Source: Sulfurihydrogenibium yellowstonense SS-5
GTDB lineage: Bacteria > Aquificota > Aquificia > Aquificales > Hydrogenothermaceae
Direction of reading: 5' to 3'
Assembly (NCBI RefSeq): GCF_000173615.1
Contig: NZ_ABZS01000052.1
Span: 1 to 9,394, forward strand
Length of the DNA: 9,394 nt
The notes beneath the pieces are model-generated. The model did no database searches and was not told the origin of the DNA. It worked only from the letters and a program-made list of their open reading frames with translations. Each line of letters begins with the position of its first letter. Position 1 is the first letter of the stretch. The position numbers and the translations under genes were made by a program. Positions 1-6,335 of the stretch are shown piece after piece.

Positions 1-1230
1 GTAGACGGTGGAATCAAAACAGGTAGAGATATTATCATAGGAGCATTGCTTGGAGCGGAAGAATTTGGATTTGGAACCGCTTTAATGGTGGCTGAAGGAT
101 GCGTAATGGCAAGACAGTGCCATTTAAATACATGCCCTGTTGGAATAACAACGCAGGATAAAAGACTTAGAGAAAAATTCCCAGGAAAGCCGGAGCATAT
201 TATCAACTACTTAAAATTTGTCGCTCAAGAAGTCAGACAGTATCTTGCAGATATGGGATATAAAAGCTTAGACGAAATCATCGGAAGAGTAGACCTATTA
301 AAACCTGCTATACCAACAGACCATTATAAAGCTAAAAAATTGAAATTAGACTATGTATTACAAAAACCAGATTTCTCTAAACCTATCAAATGTATTCAAG
401 ATACTAATCCGATACCACAGTCAAAACAACCGTTTGATTTAGAAGTATTAAAAGATGTACTTCCTGCAATTGAAAAAGATGAAAACTTCTCAGGTTTTTA
501 TGTTTTGAGAAATACTTACAGGTCGTTTGGAACAAGAATAGCACATGAAATCGTAAAGAGATACGGAGATAGAGGATTAAGAACAGGTAAATTAGAGCTT
601 AATTTAAGAGGAACAGCAGGACAAAGCTTTGGTGCATTCTGTGTTCCGGGAATGATTTTATCTTTAACAGGTCAGGCAAACGATTATGTAGGCAAAGGAA
701 TGGCCGGCGGAGTAATCATAATCAAGCCACCAAAAGAATTCAAAGGTGAAAGTCATAAAAATGTAATTGCCGGCAACACAATACTGTATGGAGCTACAGG
801 CGGACAAGTTTATATCTCCGGAATAGTCGGAGAAAGATTTGCAGTAAGAAACAGCGGGGCTACGGCAGTAGTTGAAGGTGTTGGAGACCATGGTTGCGAA
901 TACATGACAGAAGGAACAGTTTTAATACTTGGAAAAATAGGCATAAACTTTGGAGCCGGTATGACCGGTGGAACAGCTTACATCTACGACCCAGAAGGTG
1001 AAGTAGATAGAAAAATCAATAAATCGTATGTAAAAACTGAAGCACTTGAAGAGGAAGACATAGAAGAGATAAACAAACTCCTATTAAAACATGTTGCCTA
1101 TACAGAAAGCAAAATAGCTAAACATATATTAGACAACTTTAAAGAAGAAATTAATAACTTTGTTAAAGTTGTGGCAATAGAATCTAAAAAACCTGCATTA
1201 GACACAGATGAAGCAGTTGTAGGAAAGTAA
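1..1230 (+). CDS. gltB: Glutamate synthase large subunit, C-terminal part (5' end outside window)
   Basis: GltB makes two glutamates from 2-oxoglutarate and glutamine-derived ammonia; it is central to nitrogen assimilation in the cytoplasm. The frame is open from base 1, starting VDGGIKTGRD, the conserved end of the FMN/2-oxoglutarate synthase domain, so the gene began upstream. The 3Fe-4S ligands are visible as C-x5-C-x4-C (codons at 100, 118 and 133) followed by PVGITTQ. From about base 600 the glycine-rich GXGXG beta-helix domain follows, with GTAGQSFGAF, GGVIII, GATGGQVYISG and GAGMTGGTAYIYD. The visible 409 residues are roughly the last quarter to third of a usual protein of about 1,500 residues; the glutaminase domain is not in view. 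An in-frame TTG at 46 is not the start. Nothing looks broken. Confidence 0.96.
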   Translation, partial: VDGGIKTGRDIIIGALLGAEEFGFGTALMVAEGCVMARQCHLNTCPVGITTQDKRLREKFPGKPEHIINYLKFVAQEVRQYLADMGYKSLDEIIGRVDLLKPAIPTDHYKAKKLKLDYVLQKPDFSKPIKCIQDTNPIPQSKQPFDLEVLKDVLPAIEKDENFSGFYVLRNTYRSFGTRIAHEIVKRYGDRGLRTGKLELNLRGTAGQSFGAFCVPGMILSLTGQANDYVGKGMAGGVIIIKPPKEFKGESHKNVIAGNTILYGATGGQVYISGIVGERFAVRNSGATAVVEGVGDHGCEYMTEGTVLILGKIGINFGAGMTGGTAYIYDPEGEVDRKINKSYVKTEALEEEDIEEINKLLLKHVAYTESKIAKHILDNFKEEINNFVKVVAIESKKPALDTDEAVVGK

Positions 1231-1255
1231 GAGATAATGAGTTCTTATCTTACTT
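1225..1255 (+). terminator. Stem-loop overlapping the gltB stop codon, possible terminator
   Basis: AAGTAAG (1225-1231) plus ATAA (1234-1237) pairs with TTATCTTACTT (1245-1255): 11 base pairs, a 2-nt bulge and a 7-nt loop. The stem includes the gltB stop codon. It is AT-rich and lacks an immediate T-run (the downstream bases are GCTTATTTCATTTT), so it could be a weak terminator or an mRNA 3'-end stabiliser. Confidence 0.4.
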
Positions 1256-1327
1256 GCTTATTTCATTTTAAAATTTTAAAATATATCTTAGGGTGAGAAG
1301 TTAGTGGTTTTTATAGAATTTGTAAAG

Positions 1328-1360
1328 GAGATCCTTCGGACTTGCGTCCTCAGGATGACA
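1328..1360 (-). repeat. 33-bp palindromic repeat unit, type A
   Basis: The unit begins GAGATCCTTCGG and ends CCTCAGGATGACA. It folds as ATCCT/AGGAT, then a TC/TC 2x2 internal mismatch, then GGAC/GTCC closed by a TTGC tetraloop. It has the same length and architecture as the unit at 8089-8121, which lies in the opposite orientation. The two units differ at two base pairs, and in both cases pairing is kept. Confidence 0.75.
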
Positions 1361-1404
1361 GAGAAAGGTATGTTGGTAAACATCAAAAAAAGGGTAGCCT
1401 TATT

Positions 1405-1432
1405 TGTCATTATTAGCGAAGCGAAGAATCTC
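1405..1432 (+). repeat. 28-bp palindromic repeat unit, type B, slightly degenerate
   Basis: The unit starts TGTCATTATTAGCG and ends GCGAAGAATCTC. It matches the reverse complement of the unit at 8146-8173 except near the second arm, where CAGAAT-type bases have become AATAAT, weakening the outer stem. It is oriented opposite to the type A unit 44 bp away. Confidence 0.6.
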
Positions 1433-1481
1433 ATACTTTTATTGAATTTCTCACCCGACGTAATTGTTTTATTTAAAGAAT

Positions 1482-1486
1482 GGAGG
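1482..1486 (+). promoter_or_regulatory. Ribosome binding site that sets the nuclease start
   Basis: GGAGG lies 5 nt before the ATG at 1492. The alternative in-frame ATG at 1480 overlaps this site and would add four residues ahead of a clean signal peptide, so 1492 is the better start. Confidence 0.8.
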
Positions 1487-1491
1487 AGTTA

Positions 1492-2055
1492 ATGAAATTA
1501 GCTAAGCATTATTTAGTTTTACTCTTAGCATTGTTAATAAGCTTTCAGCTTTCTTGCGTAGGTTCTAATAAAAATGGCAATTCTAATAATTCAAGTACTT
1601 CAGAATCTAAAACTTTAAACCTTCCGGAGGCTACTGTTGACCATGTGATAGATGGCGATACAATTGTAGTAATATTTAATGGTCAAAAAGAGCATGTGAG
1701 ATTAATCGGGATTGATACACCGGAAAGCAGAATGAATAAGAGAGTTGAGAAACAAAGAGAACTTGGAGATGCTGAAAAAGTTATAGAGCTTGGTCAAAAA
1801 GCAAAGGAATTTACGAAGTCATTAGTAAAACCAGGAGATAAAGTTTATTTAGAGTTTGACGTTCAGCAAAGAGATAAATATGGCAGATTGCTTGCATACG
1901 TATACTTAAAAGACGGAAGGATGTTAAATAAAGAAATTATATGCAATGGTTATGCAATGCTATTAACTGTACCGCCAAATGTTAAGTATCAAGAAGAATT
2001 CAAAAAATGCTATCAAGAGGCAAGAGAAAAAGGATCAGGCTTGTGGAAGGAGTGA
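1492..2055 (+). CDS. Thermonuclease-family (SNase-like) nuclease, predicted exported lipoprotein
   Basis: This is a staphylococcal-nuclease-fold, Ca-dependent DNA/RNA phosphodiesterase, predicted to act outside the cytoplasm. Residues 1-21 form a signal peptide (MKLAK then a long Leu/Ile stretch) ending FQLSC. Cys22 is the likely lipidated residue, although Gln at -3 is not the classic lipobox. A Ser/Asn-rich linker (23-40) follows, then the SNase domain from about 46. Conserved positions are present: VIDGDT (Asp54, Asp56), VRLIGIDTPES (Arg70, Asp75, Glu78) and KYGRLLAYVY (Arg132), corresponding to Asp21, Arg35, Asp40, Glu43 and Arg87 of the S. aureus enzyme. The length of 187 aa is normal. 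The stop TGA touches the ATG of lepB, so the two genes are probably co-transcribed. Substrate, and role in nutrition or competition, cannot be read from sequence. Confidence 0.87.
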   Translation: MKLAKHYLVLLLALLISFQLSCVGSNKNGNSNNSSTSESKTLNLPEATVDHVIDGDTIVVIFNGQKEHVRLIGIDTPESRMNKRVEKQRELGDAEKVIELGQKAKEFTKSLVKPGDKVYLEFDVQQRDKYGRLLAYVYLKDGRMLNKEIICNGYAMLLTVPPNVKYQEEFKKCYQEAREKGSGLWKE

Positions 2056-2781
2056 ATGGTGCAGCAGGATAAAAAATTAGACAATACTCAAAAAAAACAA
2101 TCTATCAAGCACTTTATTGAAACCATAGTTTTTATATTCGTCGTTGTATCACTTGTTAGAGTTTTTCTTGTTCAGGCTTTTAATATTCCTTCCGGCTCGA
2201 TGAAGCCAACTTTACTTGTAGGAGACTTTATCCTTGTTAATAAATTAGTCTATGGTAACTGGGATGTTGGAATTCCGTTTACTAATATTACTTTTTACCA
2301 TCACAACAATAGACTTGCAAAGATAGACAGGGGAGATGTTATCGTATTTAAGTATCCTGAAGACCCTTCTATAGACTTTATAAAAAGAGTAATTGCCCTT
2401 CCGGGCGATATAGTAGAAGTTAAGAATGATATCGTTTATTTAAATGGAAAGCCTTTAAAAAGAGAGCCGGCAGGATTTTATGAAGAAGAGAATGAAAAAG
2501 TGAAAAAATACATAGAGACAACCTATAGAAGCGATGGTAAACCATACTCGTACACTATTATGGAAATAGAAGACGGTATAGGACCGGATTTTGGACCTAT
2601 TCAAGTGCCACCAAACAGCTATTTTGTAATGGGGGATAATAGAGATAACTCAAAAGACAGCAGATTTTGGGGCTTCGTACCGGATGATTATGTAATAGGT
2701 CAAGCTTTTGTGATTTACTTCTCTATAGACTTAAAGAAACCATCTATAAGATTTGATAGATTAGGTAAAGTTATTTATTAG
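2056..2781 (+). CDS. lepB: Signal peptidase I
   Basis: Membrane-bound Ser/Lys-dyad protease that removes signal peptides from exported proteins. One N-terminal membrane segment (about residues 20-40) is followed by NIPSGSMKPTL with catalytic Ser48, then RGDVIVFKYPEDP and FIKRVIALPGD with catalytic Lys110, and GDNRDNSKDSRFWGFV (193-208), the box E motif. The order and spacing of S26A boxes B-E are intact. At 241 aa it is a single-anchor form, shorter than the two-anchor E. coli enzyme. It starts directly after the nuclease stop (TGAATG); AAGGAG at 2047-2052 is 3 nt from this ATG and 6 nt from a GTG at 2059, so the start may be one codon later. It would not itself process the lipoprotein upstream, which would need signal peptidase II. 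Confidence 0.96.
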   Translation: MVQQDKKLDNTQKKQSIKHFIETIVFIFVVVSLVRVFLVQAFNIPSGSMKPTLLVGDFILVNKLVYGNWDVGIPFTNITFYHHNNRLAKIDRGDVIVFKYPEDPSIDFIKRVIALPGDIVEVKNDIVYLNGKPLKREPAGFYEEENEKVKKYIETTYRSDGKPYSYTIMEIEDGIGPDFGPIQVPPNSYFVMGDNRDNSKDSRFWGFVPDDYVIGQAFVIYFSIDLKKPSIRFDRLGKVIY

Positions 2782-2802
2782 AAGGTTTAGTGAAGGTTTA
2801 GT
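2781..2802. repeat. Perfect tandem duplication of an 11-mer just after lepB
   Basis: GAAGGTTTAGT occurs twice without a gap (2781-2791 and 2792-2802), beginning on the last base of the lepB stop codon. It is probably a slippage product; no function is suggested. Confidence 0.6.
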
Positions 2803-2828
2803 AGTATAAAAACCATATTTTATTTTAG

Positions 2829-3014
2829 GATGCTTTAAAATTTTAACCAAGTCTAAAAATTAATTAACTTTTGACTGTTATTCTGCAGCAGGCAAAAATC
2901 ATCAATCCTTCTACATCTCACTTATTCATTGTAAGGACAACTCATAAATTGCCTCTAATTTTCTCGCTTTTTTAAGATAAGGAGAACCTTCGGACTTACA
3001 GCCTCAGAATGTTC
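2829..3014 (+). repeat. Degenerate copy of a ~180-bp composite palindromic element
   Basis: Read on the plus strand, this segment aligns end to end by eye with the reverse complement of 8089-8267. It starts GATG, then an AT-rich stretch containing AATTTTAACCAAGTCTAAAA. Next is TTCTGCAGCAGGCAAAAATC (type C palindrome, about 2877-2900) and a decayed type B zone. ATTTTCTCGCTTTTTTAAG leads into a type A unit at 2982-3014 with CCTTCGGACTTACAGCCTCAG. Pairing in all three palindromes is partly lost, so this looks like the older, decaying copy. It fills much of the 500-bp gap between lepB and rsmE. Confidence 0.65.
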
Positions 3015-3018
3015 TATG

Positions 3019-3231
3019 TTAAATGTCAAGTGCAAAAATTTTCATCAAATGGTTCTTCGCTTTTAATGCACTATATGCCTGCCTTAATAACCCTACAGCC
3101 ACTAATGCTAACTTAACCTTATCTTTACTTATTAACCTGTCGTATAATTTTCTGAAGCATTTATTAGACCTTAATTGCTGATAATTCTTTTTAGATAATT
3201 CTTTTATCTTTCTATTGTAAGAACAGAAAAT
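3019..3231 (-). pseudogene. Remnant of an IS110-family transposase (C-terminal end only)
   Basis: On the minus strand an open frame of about 70 codons, without a start codon, ends at a TAA (3019-3021). It reads in part FRKLYDRLISKDKVKLALVA followed by VGLLRQAYSALKAKNHL. This resembles the C-terminal tail of IS110/IS1111 transposases (Transposase_20 end), where an FY-RL-xGK-KVALVA-RKLL-Y-L-K pattern is usual. An in-frame stop at 3232-3234 closes it upstream. The DEDD catalytic domain and the helix-hairpin part are absent, so it cannot be active. It sits directly beside the composite repeat at 2829-3014. The family call is from motif memory and should be tested by a profile search. Confidence 0.6.
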
Positions 3232-3233
3232 TT

Positions 3234-3250
3234 AATTTTAGGCTAAAATT
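3234..3250. promoter_or_regulatory. AT-rich palindrome upstream of rsmE, possible operator
   Basis: AATTTTAG-G-CTAAAATT is a perfect 8-bp inverted repeat about one central base, and a third AATTTTAG follows at 3256-3263. It lies 50-66 bases before the rsmE ATG, where the promoter of the operon should be. It could be an operator, or simply AT-rich sequence or an insertion-sequence end. No convincing -35/-10 pair was found nearby. Confidence 0.3.
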
Positions 3251-3299
3251 TATACAATTTTAGAAATTCTATATATTGCGATTAAAGGATGGGCAAAAA

Positions 3300-4010
3300 A
3301 TGAGCTTACCGAGATTCATAGGAGAAAAAGAAGGTAATTATTTAGTTTTAAAAGACCAAGAATACAATCATGCTGTTAAAGTTTTAAGAGTTAAACAAAA
3401 TGATTTAATAGAAATCAATACGTTTGATGGTAATGTTTATCTTGCTAAGGTAGAAGATATTAGCAAAAATCAGCTTATAGCCCTGTCAATAGAAAAAATC
3501 CCTATCAAAGAAGAAGAATTTAAAATAACATTATACCAATGTATGCCAAACCAACTTTCAAAGATAGATGAAATTATAGAGCCATTATCACAGCTTGGAG
3601 TTTACAAGCTAATCCCTGTAATATCCAAAAACTCAGCAGTAAAAGAGCAAGATGTAGCCAAAAAACTTGAAAAATGGCAAAGGATAGCTCTTAACTCGAT
3701 AAAACAATGCAAAAGACCATTTCCGTTGATTATTGAAAAACCTATAAAACTATATAATATTAAAAGTAATGACGAATTAAAAGTTGTATTTTATGAAAAA
3801 GAAAAGCAGAATAAAATTAAAATGCTTATGAATAAAACTTTCAAAACTGTGTCAGTTTTTATAGGAAATGAAGGTGGATTTAAAGAAGAGGAGATTGAAT
3901 ATCTTAAAAAAGAAGGTTTTATTCCATTGTCCTTAGGAGATTACATTTTAAAAATGGAAACTGCTATAATAATTGGAATATGTCAAATTAAGTGTATTTT
4001 AGAAAATTAA
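3300..4010 (+). CDS. rsmE: 16S rRNA (uracil-1498-N3)-methyltransferase RsmE
   Basis: SAM-dependent SPOUT-class enzyme that methylates N3 of U1498 in 16S rRNA. The N-terminal PUA-like part (MSLPRFIGE, NHAVKVLRVKQNDLIEI) is followed by the family's YQCMPNQLSKIDEIIEPLSQ helix. The C-terminal trefoil knot has VFIGNEGGFKEEEIEYLKKE (about residue 187 on) and LGDYILKMETA (212-222). The common family forms are IGPEGG and LGxRILRTETA, so Asn replaces Pro and Lys/Met replace Arg/Thr, still consistent with the fold. A TTG at 3276 is in frame, but ATG 3300 gives the usual N-terminus and follows an AAAGGA at 3284-3289, a somewhat long 10 nt away. 236 aa is normal. It heads the plus-strand gene run. Confidence 0.93.
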   Translation: MSLPRFIGEKEGNYLVLKDQEYNHAVKVLRVKQNDLIEINTFDGNVYLAKVEDISKNQLIALSIEKIPIKEEEFKITLYQCMPNQLSKIDEIIEPLSQLGVYKLIPVISKNSAVKEQDVAKKLEKWQRIALNSIKQCKRPFPLIIEKPIKLYNIKSNDELKVVFYEKEKQNKIKMLMNKTFKTVSVFIGNEGGFKEEEIEYLKKEGFIPLSLGDYILKMETAIIIGICQIKCILEN

Positions 4011-4027
4011 ATTTGGAGGTAATAAAG

Positions 4028-4456
4028 ATGAAAAAAGTAATAGCACTTGGAGTACTCACGGCGTTTATGGTTACAGGCTGTGCAGAAACTTACAGACCAT
4101 CTCAATCAACTTATGAAGGTGGTGTAATTGGAGCAGTTACAGGTGCTACAGCAGGAGCAATTTTATCTAATGATAACAAATGGAAAGGTGGTGTAATTGG
4201 TGGTGTAATTGGTGCCATAGCCGGAGCTACAATAGCGGAAATATCAAAAAGAGGAGCTATAGAGGCAGTTCAAACTAACAAACCGGTAAGATATCAAACT
4301 GAAGACGGAAGAGTTGTATATCAGGCAGAACCGGCTGGATACGATGCAAAAACAAAATGTCATAAAGTCCATGAGAAAATTTATGAAAATGGAAAATTAG
4401 TCAAAGACCAAGTTAAAGAAGTCTGTGAATCTGAAAAAATAGAAAGAAAATATTAA
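4028..4456 (+). CDS. Glycine-zipper lipoprotein (17-kDa antigen/SlyB-like)
   Basis: Small envelope lipoprotein of unknown exact role; the family is linked to outer-membrane organisation. The signal peptide MKKVIALGVLTAFMVTGC has a good lipobox (V-T-G-C, Cys18). Residues 31-70 hold two glycine-zipper stretches (GGVIGAVTGATAGAIL and GGVIGGVIGAIAGATIA) separated by a short polar loop, typical of a helical hairpin that packs in a membrane. The hydrophilic C-terminus (80-142) has two cysteines (111, 133) that could form a disulfide. The start is chosen by GGAGG at 4015-4019, 8 nt upstream; the in-frame GTG at 3992 lies inside rsmE and would spoil the signal peptide. hemB begins 12 bases after the stop. 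The length of 142 aa fits the family. Confidence 0.82.
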   Translation: MKKVIALGVLTAFMVTGCAETYRPSQSTYEGGVIGAVTGATAGAILSNDNKWKGGVIGGVIGAIAGATIAEISKRGAIEAVQTNKPVRYQTEDGRVVYQAEPAGYDAKTKCHKVHEKIYENGKLVKDQVKEVCESEKIERKY

Positions 4457-4468
4457 TTAGGAGAAAAA

Positions 4469-5446
4469 ATGTTCCCGGTTAATAGATTAAGAAGGTTAAG
4501 AAAAAATGAAAATATAAGAAGGCTCGTTAGAGAAAATCATCTTTTGGTCGATGACCTAATATATCCAATTTTTATAGAAGATGGAAAAGACATCAAAAAA
4601 GAAATACCATCTATGCCGGGAATATTTAGATGGTCGTTAGATAGAGTCAATGAAGAGCTTGATGAAGTGGCAAACCTTGGGATTCCAGCAGTGCTTTTGT
4701 TTGGAATCCCTTCCCATAAAGATGAAGTTGGTTCGGACACCTGGAGTGAAGAGGGAATAATCCAAAGAGCTATAAGGCATATTAAAAAACATTATCCAAA
4801 TCTGTATATAATCACAGATGTTTGTTTTTGTGAGTACACATCACACGGTCACTGCGGAGTGCTACACGACCACGATGTAGACAATGACCTTACTCTTGAA
4901 AATACAAAAAAACAAGTAGTATCTCACGCAAAAGCCGGTGCGGACATGGTAGCTCCATCCGGTATGATGGACGGAGTTGTTAAAACTATAAGAGAAGCTC
5001 TGGATGAAGCAGGATATAAACACATTCCAATAATGGCATACTCGGCTAAGTATGCATCTTCTTACTATGGACCATTTAGAGAGGCAGCAGATTCAGCACC
5101 TGCATTTGGAGATAGAAGAACCTACCAAATGGACCCGGCAAACAGAAGAGAAGCGTTAAGAGAAGTAGCCATTGATATAGAGGAAGGTGCGGACATTGTT
5201 ATGGTTAAACCAGCATTGTCTTATCTTGATATCATAAGAGATTTAAGAAATACATTTAATGTGCCTATCGCAGCTTACAACGTTAGCGGTGAATATTCAA
5301 TGATAAAAGCAGCCGGTAAGCTTGGATGGATTGATGAAAAAAAGGTTATGCTTGAAACTCTTATCTCTATGAAAAGAGCTGGAGCAGATATAATAATCAC
5401 ATACTTTGCAAAAGAAGTTGCTAAGATACTGAAAAATGAAAAATAA
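4469..5446 (+). CDS. hemB: Porphobilinogen synthase (delta-aminolevulinic acid dehydratase)
   Basis: Condenses two 5-aminolevulinates into porphobilinogen, the second common step of tetrapyrrole synthesis, in the cytoplasm. Visible: YPIFIEDG near residue 32; the cysteine metal site [14 protein letters not shown] (Cys119, Cys121, Cys129), marking the zinc-dependent type rather than the Asp-rich magnesium-only type; [16 protein letters not shown] with Lys194; and [10 protein letters not shown] with the Schiff-base Lys247. The remaining core is full length at 325 aa. AGGAG lies just ahead of ATG 4469. The gene overlaps the exonuclease gene by 11 bases, suggesting coupled translation. No regulatory element specific to heme genes is seen. 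Confidence 0.98.
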   Translation: MFPVNRLRRLRKNENIRRLVRENHLLVDDLIYPIFIEDGKDIKKEIPSMPGIFRWSLDRVNEELDEVANLGIPAVLLFGIPSHKDEVGSDTWSEEGIIQRAIRHIKKHYPNLYIITDVCFCEYTSHGHCGVLHDHDVDNDLTLENTKKQVVSHAKAGADMVAPSGMMDGVVKTIREALDEAGYKHIPIMAYSAKYASSYYGPFREAADSAPAFGDRRTYQMDPANRREALREVAIDIEEGADIVMVKPALSYLDIIRDLRNTFNVPIAAYNVSGEYSMIKAAGKLGWIDEKKVMLETLISMKRAGADIIITYFAKEVAKILKNEK

Positions 5447-6335
5447 AGTTTTATTAATAGACGGCTCATCTTATTTGTACAGAGCATACTATGCACTGCC
5501 GCCTCTAACTGCTCCGGATGGAAGACCAACAGGTGCAGTGTATGGCTTTATAAGAATGCTTTTAAAAACATTATCAGTCTTTAACACTCCATACGTAGCC
5601 GTTGCATTTGACCTTCCCGGAAAAACTCTTCGCCATGAAAAATTCAGTGAGTATAAGGCAACAAGAAAAGAGACCCCTGACCCATTGAAGCAACAAATCC
5701 CAATATTAAAAGAAATAATCCAGCTTCTTGGAATAAAAATTCTTGAAATACCCGGTTATGAAGCTGACGATATCATCGCTACATTGTCAAAAAAAGCAGA
5801 AATAGAAGGCTACGAAGCTATTATAGTTACGCCTGACAAAGATATGAACCAGCTAATTTCAGACAATATAAAAATCTTTAATCCGGTAAAGGAAGAGCTT
5901 TTAGATAAAGAAAAAATCAAAGAAAAATACGGAATCTATCCGCAGCAGTTTATAGACTATCTTACAATGATTGGCGATGCTGTAGATAATATTCCCGGTA
6001 TAAAAGGAATTGGCCCTAAGACTGCTGCTGCTTTACTGCAAGAATTTGGAAGTTTAGAGAATATATTAGAAAATGTGGATAAATTAAAAGGTAAATTAAA
6101 AGAATCTTTCAAAGAAGTAGACAAAGAGCAGCTTCAAAGAATGAAAGAAATAATAAAATTAGATGCCAACATTGAGATAAACATAAAAATAGAAGACTTA
6201 AAAAAATCAAAACCAGACTTAGAAAAGCTAAAACAAATCTTTCAAGAATTAGGATTTAAATCATTGTTAAAAGATGTAGAAAAAAGTAATTTAAAAATTA
6301 AAGAAGAAAAGATAGAGCAAAAGAGCTTATTCTGA
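5436..6335 (+). CDS. Standalone 5'-3' exonuclease / flap endonuclease (PolA N-terminal-domain type)
   Basis: Structure-specific nuclease that removes RNA primers and 5' flaps in Okazaki-fragment maturation and repair. It matches the N-terminal domain of DNA polymerase I but ends at 299 aa with no 3'-5' exonuclease or polymerase part. Metal-binding acidic residues of the FEN/PIN-like fold are present: LIDGSS (Asp9), [12 protein letters not shown] (Asp59), [10 protein letters not shown] (Glu109, Asp111, Asp112), TPDKDMNQL (Asp134, Asp136) and [10 protein letters not shown] (Asp181, Asp184). The DNA-binding helix-3-turn-helix [14 protein letters not shown] follows at about 188-201. A charged Lys/Glu tail ends in IEQKSLF, a possible beta-clamp motif. 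The start ATG overlaps the hemB end by 11 bases; the stop shares a base with the nth start. Confidence 0.94.
   Translation: MKNKVLLIDGSSYLYRAYYALPPLTAPDGRPTGAVYGFIRMLLKTLSVFNTPYVAVAFDLPGKTLRHEKFSEYKATRKETPDPLKQQIPILKEIIQLLGIKILEIPGYEADDIIATLSKKAEIEGYEAIIVTPDKDMNQLISDNIKIFNPVKEELLDKEKIKEKYGIYPQQFIDYLTMIGDAVDNIPGIKGIGPKTAAALLQEFGSLENILENVDKLKGKLKESFKEVDKEQLQRMKEIIKLDANIEINIKIEDLKKSKPDLEKLKQIFQELGFKSLLKDVEKSNLKIKEEKIEQKSLF

Larger units (their letters stand above)
1291..1456. repeat. MITE-like element with 9-bp terminal inverted repeats enclosing two palindromic units
   Basis: GGGTGAGAA (1291-1299) and its exact reverse complement TTCTCACCC (1448-1456) bracket 166 bases. Inside lie a 33-bp palindromic unit (1328-1360) and, in the opposite orientation, a 28-bp unit (1405-1432). 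The shared outer words GAGAT/ATCTC and GACA/TGTC make the interior a larger imperfect inverted repeat. No flanking target duplication is evident. Related units recur at 2982-3014 and 8089-8219. Calling it a mobile element is an inference. Confidence 0.5.

Noticed and set aside
1328..1432. Possible CRISPR repeats
   Set aside because: The palindromic units are in opposite orientation, differ in length and lack regular spacers; no cas gene is nearby.
1441..1480. Promoter for the nuclease-lepB pair
   Set aside because: A TTGAAT at 1442 has no acceptable -10 at 16-18 bases, so no promoter is claimed, although one is expected here.
1304..1492. A 62-codon plus-strand open frame upstream of the nuclease gene
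   Set aside because: It is made almost wholly of the palindromic repeat units, has no ribosome binding site, and its end overlaps the nuclease ribosome binding site and start. Such frames arise wherever this repeat occurs.
5275..5529. Minus-strand open frame across the hemB/exonuclease junction
   Set aside because: It is a shadow of two well-supported overlapping genes. The same applies to the antisense frames at 664-891, 4537-4740 and 7366-7599.
5436..6335. Truncated polA pseudogene
   Set aside because: The nuclease domain is complete with all acidic motifs, the frame ends in a distinctive tail, and it is tightly coupled to hemB and nth; no polymerase remnants follow.
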